A DNA stretch of 27,087 nt, taken from positions 1-27,087 of the IMG/VR virus record IMGVR_UViG_3300020418_000038. The stretch is one strand, 5' to 3'. How positions within the stretch are numbered: the first letter of the stretch is position 1; each line of letters opens with the position of its first letter. Position numbers and translations under genes: made by a program. The stretch is from a virus. The notes under the pieces are model-generated. The model made no database searches. It saw only the letters and a program-made list of their open reading frames with translations, and was not told where the DNA came from. This document shows positions 1-6,085 of the stretch, one piece after another.

Positions 1-260
1 GGGTAGCTTTCGCTGGCCCTGCGGTCGATTGCTTCGATGCCGGCAAGCGCGTGCGCAGCCGCATTGACGAGCGCCTCTCGGCATCGTTCCGGCTTGTCTC
101 TTTGCGCCCTCAACACGGCGAAATGAGCCCAATCGCAGCTTTGCGTGGACTGCATATTCATCGGCGCCCCGGTAGAAGGCCCAAGGGGCGGCAGCTTGCG
201 GCGTGCGAGCGACACGTCGTACACGGCGCCAGCTCGGATTGCTTCGGTCGTGCGGGGCAT
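1..260 (-). CDS. Hypothetical phage protein, 3' end off the left edge
   Basis: This frame starts at an ATG four bases from the stop of the upstream gene (TGAAATG) and stays open to the window edge, giving 86 codons without a stop. The start fits translational coupling with the gene at 262-705. The visible part has no membrane segment. Its C-terminal half is Ala/Glu-rich and probably helical, ending with an AGIEAIDRR stretch of a kind seen in small uncharacterised phage proteins. No function can be assigned. It is probably a late-region gene because it follows the small terminase in the same direction. Confidence 0.6.
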   Translation of the reverse strand, partial: MPRTTEAIRAGAVYDVSLARRKLPPLGPSTGAPMNMQSTQSCDWAHFAVLRAQRDKPERCREALVNAAAHALAGIEAIDRRASESY

Positions 261-261
261 T

Positions 262-705
262 TCAGTACCCCACTTCTTCGAGCTTGTCGGCCAGCTCGCC
301 CATTTCGCGCTTGAACGCCTCGGGCGAATTGTCGTAGTGCGTCGCGACGAATGACAGGCCGTCCGTGATTTCGAGCGCCTGATCGTCTACCACGTCGTAC
401 AGTGCGAGCACGTCGATAGCGGAAGCGACGGAGCCGCAACGCAGATCGTCGAGCGCGTTGAGCTTGGCGCGCGTCGCGACGTCGTAACTGCTGGGCGACA
501 GATCGGCCTGCGGATCGCCTTCGAGCGTCCCGGCAATGACAGTGCCCGCGAAACAGACTTCGCAGATGCCGCCATACGAGTCGTGCCATGTGCCCATTTC
601 GATCTCGTAGTCCGGCGATTGCTCGGCCTTTTCCAGATCGCCGAGTGCGAGCCGAATTAGGGCGCTCGGCTCGTTCGGCAGTTTGGCTTCAATTTGTTCC
701 GGCAC
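262..705 (-). CDS. Conserved hypothetical phage protein
   Basis: This 147-residue soluble protein starts at a GTG preceded by a strong AGGAGG. Early in the protein it has a GTWHD segment, then a CxxC followed by a small-residue stretch (CEVCFAGTVIAGTL). I recognise this arrangement loosely from small uncharacterised phage proteins, but no function is known to me. It has its own promoter with a repressor-type operator at 721-737, and the downstream gene begins within a few bases of its stop. Expression is therefore probably shut off in the lysogen. Confidence 0.75.
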   Translation of the reverse strand: MPEQIEAKLPNEPSALIRLALGDLEKAEQSPDYEIEMGTWHDSYGGICEVCFAGTVIAGTLEGDPQADLSPSSYDVATRAKLNALDDLRCGSVASAIDVLALYDVVDDQALEITDGLSFVATHYDNSPEAFKREMGELADKLEEVGY

Positions 706-718
706 GTTTCCTCCTGTG

Positions 719-764
719 TGGTTAGTGCAGTGCTAACGGTACAGAAGGCGTGACCTTCATGCAA
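719..764 (-). promoter_or_regulatory. Candidate leftward promoter for 262-705
   Basis: On the minus strand, TTGCAT (759-764) is separated by 17 bases from TACCGT (736-741). The -10 match is weak. The operator at 721-737 would cover the start site. Confidence 0.4.
721..737. promoter_or_regulatory. Repressor operator O1 (GTTAG-N7-CTAAC)
   Basis: The 17-mer GTTAGTGCAGTGCTAAC has inverted arms GTTAG/CTAAC. It differs by one base from the operator at 12648-12664. It lies around the predicted transcription start of the leftward gene at 262-705. Confidence 0.7.
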
Positions 765-1136
765 CACTAACCGGGTTATTTTTTTTGGCCCGGTGTGCAT
801 GAGGCTCAGCGGCGATAGGAGTCCCGCTTTCAATGCGGGGGGGGGTGGCGTGTGTTGGAGATAGCACGCAACGATCCTCCCCGTACCTCCCGCGCTCGTT
901 TCGATGCGGGGGCGGGGGCGGTTTGCCAGCGCGTTCATATATGACAGCCAGCGCGTGCGCCGGATGCGAAGGCGAGCCCGGCGGACAATCCAGCGCAAAG
1001 AGCGCGCCTTTATTCCCTGCATATTCCCTGAGCGTTTAGGGAATAACTGCACGCCTTACAAATCAGGCGCTTACGTCGCATCCTTCTAGGGTGCAAGACC
1101 CTGCAAGAGCATTTGTTAGCTACCCTGAGTATCCGC
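738..1136. other. Gene-free region with inverted repeats
   Basis: About 400 bases without a credible gene. It holds an ACCGGG/CCCGGT hairpin around an A/T tract (774-799), G-rich tracts near 836-845 and 905-920, and an inverted repeat TTATTCCCT (1010-1018) / AGGGAATAA (1038-1046). Inside the latter, 1023-1034 is the exact reverse complement of 12 bases at 18781-18792 in the attP region. Being just downstream of the small terminase it could hold a packaging site, but nothing proves that. Confidence 0.45.
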
Positions 1137-1526
1137 CTAGTCGCCTAGACCTTGAACGATCTCAACGGTTACGCCGCCGTCGCCTTTGCTGCTAGCGCTC
1201 ACAGCGGCTTTATCGTTGTACGTTGGACGCAGTTTAGACGCCAGCCAGCGGCGATGATGCGCCTGCTCGCGGGCTTTCTGCGGCTTGTCTTTGTCCGCCT
1301 TGTCTAAGATGTCTTGCGCCTCTTGAATCAGCGCATCGGCGCCGATCTCACGCGCTCGCGCGAAACGCTGCGCTGTGTCGTCGTCGTCACGCTGCAAATC
1401 AAACAACGTCCGAACGGAAACACCAGCCGCGCGAGCCGCAATGGGCGCCAGCTTGCCCTGCATAAACTGATCCTCGATAACGCTTATGGCTTCGCGCTTA
1501 TCGGCTTTGCTGAGCTTGCGCGGCAT
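1137..1526 (-). CDS. terS: Small terminase subunit (Sf6 gp1-like)
   Basis: This 129-residue protein should recognise the packaging site and recruit the large terminase. Its N-terminal half is a helix-turn-helix-like segment (ARAAGVSVRTLFDLQ). It is followed by the family signature AREIGADALIQEAQDI and then RRWLASKLRPTYNDK, which matches the arrangement of Sf6-type small terminases. I chose the ATG at 1526 because GGAGG lies seven bases upstream; the 14-codon longer form to 1568 lacks a better site. The large subunit is not in the window and would be expected beyond the left edge. Confidence 0.75.
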   Translation of the reverse strand: MPRKLSKADKREAISVIEDQFMQGKLAPIAARAAGVSVRTLFDLQRDDDDTAQRFARAREIGADALIQEAQDILDKADKDKPQKAREQAHHRRWLASKLRPTYNDKAAVSASSKGDGGVTVEIVQGLGD

Positions 1527-1937
1527 GAGTGGGCCTCCATTGAGTGAGAAACGCTGAGAGACGCGCACAGAGCGTGAGACGGTGAGTGTTCGCGTCTACT
1601 GTGTGCGTTGTTGTGTGTGTCTGTGTGTGGGCGTGGGATTGCGACCGCGCGCGACACGATCCGCGCCGGAAAACAAGGCAGCGAAAGGCGCAGCGCCTAC
1701 AAATAACCTTGAGCGCGCAGTCTGTCGCCTGCCTTCCCTGTGTCCCTGGTGTGTCCCTGGTGTGTCTCGCCTGAGTGTGAGACAGCGACCGCGTGCGAGC
1801 GCGAGCCCCGCCGAATAGGGCGCAATATCCGCGCTGTCTAAGCCACGTCTAATCCGTCGTGGCTAACTAATTCGTGCCGTAAGTCACTGATTGACAACGG
1901 TTGTCGAAAAAAACACGAAAAAGATTAGTAAAAACGC
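1527..1937. other. Gene-free control region between terS and the early operon
   Basis: No credible gene. It contains a GT-rich alternating tract at about 1601-1635. It also contains a tandem direct repeat of GTGTCCCTGGT at 1740-1750 and 1751-1761, followed by GTGTCTCG, and two GTCTAA motifs near 1838 and 1847. A leftward late promoter for terS and a packaging site are both expected around here, but no clear -35/-10 pair is visible. Confidence 0.5.
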
Positions 1938-1966
1938 TTGACGGTGCGTTAGTCGGCGACTAACTT
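1938..1966 (+). promoter_or_regulatory. Early rightward promoter (PR-like)
   Basis: TTGACG (1938-1943), a 17-base spacer, then TAACTT (1961-1966). The spacer is almost filled by the perfect operator palindrome at 1948-1964, so repressor binding would exclude RNA polymerase. It reads into a 240-base leader and the seven-gene early operon. Confidence 0.65.
1948..1964. promoter_or_regulatory. Repressor operator O2, perfect palindrome
   Basis: GTTAGTCGGCGACTAAC is a perfect 17-bp palindrome about a central G. The flanks GGTGCG and CGCACC extend the symmetry. It is the most symmetrical member of the operator set. Confidence 0.8.
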
Positions 1967-2000
1967 GCGCACCAACGGCGACGGGATAACCGCTCAGCCC

Positions 2001-2044
2001 GCTCTTTAACAACACGCCAAGCATCCCGCTACGGCGGGCAATGC
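2001..2044 (+). promoter_or_regulatory. boxA-like antitermination site plus hairpin (nut-like)
   Basis: GCTCTTTAACAA at 2001-2012 equals the core of the bacterial rrn boxA, the Nus-factor binding element. Nine bases later a hairpin forms from GCATCCCGC, loop TACG, GCGGGCAATGC (2022-2044). That order, boxA then stem-loop, is the layout of lambdoid nut sites. It sits 35-80 bases downstream of the predicted early promoter. Confidence 0.6.
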
Positions 2045-2123
2045 GAAAGGTTAGACGGGGCTGCTATGCGAGTAGCGGCTGACTGTCCAAGCCAATCCAA
2101 TCGGATCGGATCAAGTGCCAGAC

Positions 2124-2207
2124 GTAGCGCCTTGCGATGCCACGCATTGCAGGGCGTTACATCGGGCACTTGCCCGGATTAGACACTGATACCGATGGAG
2201 ATTAGAC
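2124..2207 (+). repeat. Start-associated module 1 (two hairpins + SAS)
   Basis: Stem 1 pairs 2124-2135 with 2149-2160 (12 pairs including G-U). Stem 2 pairs CGGGC 2163-2167 with GCCCG 2172-2176. Then come ATTAGAC and GGAGATTAGAC directly before the ATG at 2208. Confidence 0.7.
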
Positions 2208-2447
2208 ATGCGTGTAGACACGACGATTGGCAGCAACATGGCCGAGATTGAGTTCGATAACGGCAACCGCGTACTTGTTTCGTACAAGACGCCGGTTGCG
2301 GCTTTCGTCTCAGGTCGCGGCTTTGTTCGCACGTCTCATAAATGGTCGGCGACGACGACACGCCATATAAACCAATGGCTGCCGGTCGCGGCGTCGACGG
2401 TCTCGCAAGGCGAGATTGAGCACGTCGCAAACGGCGGCACGCTGTAA
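2208..2447 (+). CDS. Small conserved phage protein (DUF8033-like?)
   Basis: This 79-residue protein opens the early operon behind GGAGATTAGACATG. The segment LVSYKTPVAAFV, then GRGFVRTSHKWSATTTRHINQWL, resembles a widespread small family in phages and haloarchaeal elements that I believe is catalogued as DUF8033. This assignment is from memory and uncertain. There is no signal peptide or membrane segment. The function is unknown. Its position next to the operator-controlled promoter suggests early expression after infection or induction. Confidence 0.7.
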   Translation: MRVDTTIGSNMAEIEFDNGNRVLVSYKTPVAAFVSGRGFVRTSHKWSATTTRHINQWLPVAASTVSQGEIEHVANGGTL

Positions 2448-2456
2448 ACGCCAGTC

Positions 2457-2536
2457 ATAGCGCATTCGTTAGCAATTCGCTAGCGGATGCGCTATCGCGG
2501 GCGATTGCCCGAACCAAGTAAAGCAAGGATTAAGAC
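2457..2536 (+). repeat. Start-associated module 2
   Basis: Stem 1 pairs 2457-2473 with 2479-2495: 17 pairs, two of them G-U, loop AATTC. Stem 2 pairs CGGGC 2498-2502 with GCCCG 2507-2511. The start sequence is the variant AGGATTAAGACATG. Confidence 0.75.
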
Positions 2537-2725
2537 ATGAGCAAGGCGATCAAAAGATATATCGCAGACCTTCCCGAAGGTCGATCTTTCCGTGATGCCG
2601 ATGGGCGAAGCGTTCGCACGACCCCCGGCAAAACACCCGAAGGGCGCTATTACTACGGAACACGCGAAGACGGAACACGGATATTCAGCCCTGATTATTG
2701 GCTTATGGCAAAGCCAGACTGTTAA
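2537..2725 (+). CDS. Small hypothetical protein
   Basis: This 62-residue basic-to-neutral protein is rich in Arg, Gly and Tyr (GRYYYGTREDGTRIF), which suggests a compact beta-rich fold. I do not recognise the family. The start is set by the preceding AGGATTAAGAC element, a one-base variant of the operon's start-associated sequence. It lies between two hairpin modules, like a removable cassette, and may be an accessory early gene such as a host-takeover or anti-defence factor; that is inference from position only. Confidence 0.55.
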   Translation: MSKAIKRYIADLPEGRSFRDADGRSVRTTPGKTPEGRYYYGTREDGTRIFSPDYWLMAKPDC

Positions 2726-2734
2726 GCGCCAGTC

Positions 2735-2808
2735 GATGCGCCTGCTACGGCGGGCGCATCTGCGGGCGTTTGCCCGGTCTGTATTTGATTCGATTTGGAG
2801 ATTAGACA
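2735..2808 (+). repeat. Start-associated module 3
   Basis: Stem 1 pairs 2735-2745 with 2750-2760 (11 pairs, one G-U, loop TACG). Stem 2 pairs CGGGC 2763-2767 with GCCCG 2772-2776. It ends in GGAGATTAGACA before the ATG at 2809. Confidence 0.75.
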
Positions 2809-3924
2809 ATGACTACTACTGAGATTGCACTAGAGGTCGGCCAGCGTGGTGATGCGGTTATCGACTCGACAAACCGCAACAAGGTTCGTAAATGGTTGCG
2901 CGGTCAAGGCGTTTCGTCTTATGTCGCGCGTACCGCGTCGATTCGAGACATGCGCCGTGCGTACAACGATACGTCGAACGCTTGCCTTCGCGACCTTATG
3001 GAGCGTGAAGCCGACGAAAGCAATGATGAAGCGCCGAGCGCGGCGGAAACGAACGGCAAAAGCCGCGAAGATAAGTTGCGCGAAGCGCTGGCCGGTCTTG
3101 TCGAATCCGAGTTAGACGAAAGCCGCGTGATTGAGCTTATTCGCGAGCACGCGCCGGAGTCGAAGCCGATGCGTTTCGAAGTACAGCAAGGCGACGTGAC
3201 GCGCGCTGTCGAAGGCGCGCAACACGAAGCATTGCCGCGTGTTCTGGCGTTCTGCGGCGCTGGCGTCCATGTATGGATGGCCGGGCCGTCGGGCTCAGGC
3301 AAAACGCATATGGCGAAACAAGTTGCCGACGGGCTTGGTCGAGACTTCTACTCGACCGGCGCTGTCAATTCTGACTTTCGCCTTGTCGGCTTTGTCGACG
3401 CGAAAGGCGAGTATCAGCGCACGCCTTTCCGTGAAGCGTTCGAGCATGGCGGCGTGTTTTTGTGGGACGAGATCGACGCATCGAATCCCAACGCGCTCGT
3501 CGCCTTCAATCAGGCGCTTTCGAACGGCCATTACACGTTCCCTGATGGGATGGTCGAAGCGCATCCTAATTTTGTGGCTATCGCTGCCGCGAATACATGG
3601 GGACACGGCGCAACGGCTGAGTATGTCGGCCGCACTCGGATCGACGCAGCAACGGTTAACCGTTTCGCCCAAGTCAATATCGACTATGACGAAACGCTAG
3701 AAACCGAGCTGGCCGGTCAATTCGACTCGTGGGCGCGCACTGTGCAGACCGCACGGCACGCGGCTCGCGAGCACGGCATCAAGGCGGTTATCACGCCGCG
3801 TGACACGGTGCAGGGCGCGATAATGCTCGCGGCCGGCATGGACACGCAAGACGTGATTGACGCCTTCATTCGGCGCGGCATGGATGACACAAGCTGGTCG
3901 AAAATACACGCCGCGATTCAGTGA
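2809..3924 (+). CDS. MoxR/CobS-like AAA+ ATPase
   Basis: This 371-residue AAA+ ATPase has Walker A GPSGSGKT at residues 159-166, Walker B VFLWDEID at 216-223, a sensor-1 Asn in AIAAANTW (about 257-264), and an arginine-rich GRTRIDAATVNRF segment at 274-286. The motif spacing and the sequence around Walker B resemble the AAA_5/CobS group, which remodels partner proteins. The first 70 residues form a charged helical domain specific to this protein. There are no cobalamin genes nearby, so the cobaltochelatase role is not expected. In phages such ATPases often sit beside a dedicated partner, here probably the gene at 4001-4810. Start is fixed by GGAGATTAGACAATG. Confidence 0.85.
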   Translation: MTTTEIALEVGQRGDAVIDSTNRNKVRKWLRGQGVSSYVARTASIRDMRRAYNDTSNACLRDLMEREADESNDEAPSAAETNGKSREDKLREALAGLVESELDESRVIELIREHAPESKPMRFEVQQGDVTRAVEGAQHEALPRVLAFCGAGVHVWMAGPSGSGKTHMAKQVADGLGRDFYSTGAVNSDFRLVGFVDAKGEYQRTPFREAFEHGGVFLWDEIDASNPNALVAFNQALSNGHYTFPDGMVEAHPNFVAIAAANTWGHGATAEYVGRTRIDAATVNRFAQVNIDYDETLETELAGQFDSWARTVQTARHAAREHGIKAVITPRDTVQGAIMLAAGMDTQDVIDAFIRRGMDDTSWSKIHAAIQ

Positions 3925-3931
3925 TCCAGAC

Positions 3932-4000
3932 GAAGCGCCTTTCGGGGCGCTTCATCGGGCTCACTGCCCGGATTCGATTCGATTAGATGGAGATTAGACA
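3932..4000 (+). repeat. Start-associated module 4
   Basis: Stem 1 pairs 3932-3940 with 3945-3953 (nine pairs, one G-U) closed by a TTCG tetraloop. Stem 2 pairs CGGGC 3956-3960 with GCCCG 3966-3970. GATTAGATGGAGATTAGACA precedes the ATG at 4001. Confidence 0.75.
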
Positions 4001-4810
4001 ATGCTTATTCAACGGCAATTTAACGATTGGTCGCAGTTCGCGAGCACGATTGAAAGCCGCATTGGCGAAACGTGTTGGCACGAAGCCAGCACGCGCACGT
4101 CATCATGGTATGCCGAGTTTTCTCAAACCGGCTCGCTACAAGATGCGGTTGATCTTGTTCGCAATGGCTGGCCCGAAGGCACGCAGAAGCTGATTGACGG
4201 CCTCGAAGCTTTCGATGCGGGCCGCATGGTCTCGCCAGTGCCTACTATCGAATGGGACGTGGCGGGCGAATGCCCGGACGTGGCCGCGTACTGCGCGGGC
4301 ATCCCTGAGCATATGGCGACGCAGGAGTTTGAAACTGAGCAATCGTCGCCGCTGGTCTCGATCAGCGTAAACGGCGCGGCTGCTTGGAGAATCGACTCTA
4401 GCCGCATCATTCGCTACGGCGTGATGATCGCGTCGCATGTCCGCGCACTATTGCAGGCCGGATATTCGCCGCGCCTTGACTGGTGTTGCGCACTCAACGG
4501 CAACGGTCGCAAAAATTACCTTATGACCGTGCCGCTGCTCGAACGCGGCGAAACGGTCGATATTGACCGGATCGCGTTCGCTATCGCACACCCGTCGATG
4601 CTGCGCCGCGCGATGTTCGCGGTTGCAGAGATCGAAGGCTGGCGCGGTCTTGGTCAGTCGATGGGCTCGGTTATGAATACCCTGCCCGCCGAGATCGCCG
4701 ACGACTATGACGTATCGCTGCCCGGTATCGGCTCGCTTAGCGCGTTTATGGATACCGACGAAAACGCGAAGGCAGCCGTGTCGCCTTATTTCAACCAATT
4801 CAATGAGTAG
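4001..4810 (+). CDS. Probable partner of the AAA+ ATPase (DUF7192-like?)
   Basis: This 269-residue soluble protein has an N-terminal segment WYAEFSQTGSLQDAVDLVRNGWPEG. That pattern, a W-x-G/T loop then an RNGWPEG turn, resembles a phage family I believe is listed as DUF7192 and that often follows a CobS-like ATPase. The middle part (residues about 115-165) alternates beta strands and a helix around RYGVMIASHVRALLQAGY. No metal-binding motif or catalytic residue can be named. Being immediately downstream of the ATPase, with the same module in front, suggests the two proteins act together. The family name is from memory. Confidence 0.65.
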   Translation: MLIQRQFNDWSQFASTIESRIGETCWHEASTRTSSWYAEFSQTGSLQDAVDLVRNGWPEGTQKLIDGLEAFDAGRMVSPVPTIEWDVAGECPDVAAYCAGIPEHMATQEFETEQSSPLVSISVNGAAAWRIDSSRIIRYGVMIASHVRALLQAGYSPRLDWCCALNGNGRKNYLMTVPLLERGETVDIDRIAFAIAHPSMLRRAMFAVAEIEGWRGLGQSMGSVMNTLPAEIADDYDVSLPGIGSLSAFMDTDENAKAAVSPYFNQFNE

Positions 4811-4817
4811 TCCAGAC

Positions 4818-4887
4818 GAAGCGCCTTGCGGGGCGCTTCATCGGGCCTACTGGCCTGCACTTGATTCGATTGGATGCGCCAGCATCC
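4818..4887 (+). repeat. Orphan start-associated module 5a (possible gene-loss scar)
   Basis: Stem 1 pairs 4818-4826 with 4831-4839 (loop TGCG). Stem 2 pairs CGGGCC 4842-4847 with GGCCTG 4852-4857. TTGATTCGATTGGA, the usual lead-in to the start sequence, follows but has no ATTAGACATG and no gene. Instead GGATGCGCCAGCATCC (4872-4887) runs straight into the next module. Confidence 0.65.
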
Positions 4888-4962
4888 GCATAAGCGCCTG
4901 AGACAAGAGGCAGGCGCTTATGCGGGCGCTGGCCCGGATACCCGATTAGATGGAGATTAGAC
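4888..4962 (+). repeat. Start-associated module 5b
   Basis: A perfect 13-bp stem pairs 4888-4900 with 4911-4923 around a 10-base loop. Stem 2 pairs CGGGC 4923-4927 with GCCCG 4932-4936. GATGGAGATTAGACATG leads into the gene at 4963. Confidence 0.75.
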
Positions 4963-5202
4963 ATGGCAAAAACGACCATTAACAGCCCGATTACTGGCCC
5001 GCGAACGTTTTTCATCGCAACGGATACCCCCGGCGAAAGCCGGTATGTATTCGTCGACGATAACGGCGAGCCCGGCGTTCTCGGTAAACAGCCGACATAC
5101 CCCGGCGGCGCGACAATGACCGCAACGCCTGAGACGCTGCCGAGAATCGCGCGCCAATGGCACAAAGCCGACCTTCGCGAGCGGCGCGAGTTCGGCGCGT
5201 AG
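4963..5202 (+). CDS. Small hypothetical protein
   Basis: This 79-residue protein is not recognised. The first half looks like beta strands (RTFFIATDTPGESRYVFVDD), the last 20 residues a charged helix ending REFGA. It has no cysteine, signal peptide or membrane segment. The start is fixed by GGAGATTAGACATG behind module 5b. It is followed after 32 bases by the next gene of the operon with only the short start-associated sequence between them. Confidence 0.6.
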   Translation: MAKTTINSPITGPRTFFIATDTPGESRYVFVDDNGEPGVLGKQPTYPGGATMTATPETLPRIARQWHKADLRERREFGA

Positions 5203-5234
5203 CACCCCAAAACCCGATTAGACGGAGATTAGAC
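5203..5234 (+). repeat. Short start-associated sequence without hairpins
   Basis: CCCGATTAGACGGAGATTAGAC holds two TTAGAC copies before the ATG at 5235. This is the only early intergenic space that lacks both hairpins. Confidence 0.7.
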
Positions 5235-5519
5235 ATGACGAAAAGCGCAAAGCTCGCCGACCTCGAACGCATCATCGGTCGCATTAACGACATGACGGTA
5301 TCGCCGCGCGAGCCGGTCAACGATGGCGTCTGGAACGTCGACAATTACCACCTGTGCCGTTCTGGCGGCGGATTCGCCCTTGTGCGCGTGGTCAATGCGG
5401 ACGGCGCCGTTCGCACCGTGATTGCCTGCGACACGAAGCGCGAGCTGTTTTCGCGGCTGCAAGCCTATGTCGATGGCCTGCTCGACGGTAAACAGATCGC
5501 GAGCTGTGCTCGGCGATGA
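5235..5519 (+). CDS. Small hypothetical protein
   Basis: This 94-residue protein begins at the ATG behind GGAGATTAGAC; a 26-codon upstream extension in the same frame is unlikely because it would overlap the previous gene. The predicted fold is a helix (KLADLERIIGRINDM), then a beta-rich core (NYHLCRSGGGFALVRVVNADG), then a C-terminal helix. I do not recognise a family or catalytic motif. It is probably an accessory early protein. Confidence 0.6.
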   Translation: MTKSAKLADLERIIGRINDMTVSPREPVNDGVWNVDNYHLCRSGGGFALVRVVNADGAVRTVIACDTKRELFSRLQAYVDGLLDGKQIASCARR

Positions 5520-5528
5520 TCGCCAGTC

Positions 5529-5599
5529 GATGCGCCTGCCCTTGCGGGCGCATCTGCGGGCGATTGCCCGGTTCCACCCGATTAGATGGAGACACGATT
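5529..5599 (+). repeat. Start-associated module 6
   Basis: Stem 1 pairs 5529-5539 with 5544-5554 (11 pairs, loop CCTT). Stem 2 pairs CGGGC 5557-5561 with GCCCG 5566-5570. The start sequence here has changed to GATGGAGACACGATTATG. Confidence 0.75.
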
Positions 5600-5962
5600 A
5601 TGATTACGTCACTGACGGCGTTTACAATCTGGCCGCATGGCCCGCGATTCGATCTTGATATGACCCGATACACAGTGACTTGGGACAACAACCCCGACCT
5701 TGAGTTCGAAGGCGAGCTAGTGTCTGCCGTGTCGTCTCGACAAGGCGCGTCGCCGCAATGGACAGAGCTTGAGCTATACCGTACAGATTCTGGCAAGTAC
5801 GTCTGCCATAAGATCGGCCGCACAACGAAACGCGGGCAGCGCGACTTTCACTCTTGCGCGGTTTGCGAATCCGACGCCGAGATTACCGGATTTTTCGGGT
5901 TCGGCTACCTATCGAAACAGCTCTATGAAGCGGCGGGCGTGCAGCACGCGCAGCGCATATAA
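5600..5962 (+). CDS. Conserved hypothetical protein, last gene of the early operon
   Basis: This 120-residue protein ends the rightward early operon. The central part (WTELELYRTDSGKYVCHKIG) followed by a CAVC pair and FFGFGYLSKQLYEAAG resembles small mobile-element proteins I have seen without a known function. The ATG at 5600 has GGAG eight bases upstream; an internal ATG at 5658 is a possible alternative since residues 1-19 look less conserved. One CxxC pair is not enough for a complete zinc site. Confidence 0.6.
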   Translation: MITSLTAFTIWPHGPRFDLDMTRYTVTWDNNPDLEFEGELVSAVSSRQGASPQWTELELYRTDSGKYVCHKIGRTTKRGQRDFHSCAVCESDAEITGFFGFGYLSKQLYEAAGVQHAQRI

Positions 5963-5968
5963 AAGAAC

Positions 5969-5994
5969 GGGCGCCCTGCTCATGCGGGGCGCCC
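5969..5994. terminator. Candidate bidirectional terminator hairpin
   Basis: GGGCGCCC (5969-5976) pairs with GGGCGCCC (5987-5994) around a 10-base loop. It lies between convergent operons. There is no T-run on either side, so intrinsic termination would be weak. Confidence 0.4.
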
Positions 5995-6085
5995 ACTAAC
6001 TGCCAACCGGAGGAAAGTTTGCGTTTTAGGCGCAATTCGCCAGATTGGTTAGAATTGTACTAATCTGTTGCACCCCTGTCAACCC

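Noticed and set aside
657-1052. 131-codon minus-strand open frame
   Set aside because: Atypical composition, crosses operator and inverted repeats, overlaps the real start of 262-705 and has no ribosome-binding site.
1582-1818. 78-codon plus-strand open frame
   Set aside because: Cys/Val/Arg-rich product that simply translates the GT-rich tract; no ribosome-binding site.
2124-5599. Hairpin modules as integron attC sites or a CRISPR array
   Set aside because: No conserved GTTRRRY core pairs, no integron integrase, spacing is a gene length, and stems vary in sequence. They fit start-associated elements better.
6048-6064. GTTAGAATTGTACTAAT as a seventh operator
   Set aside because: Fits the arm pattern but lies between convergent gene ends with no promoter, so chance is likely.
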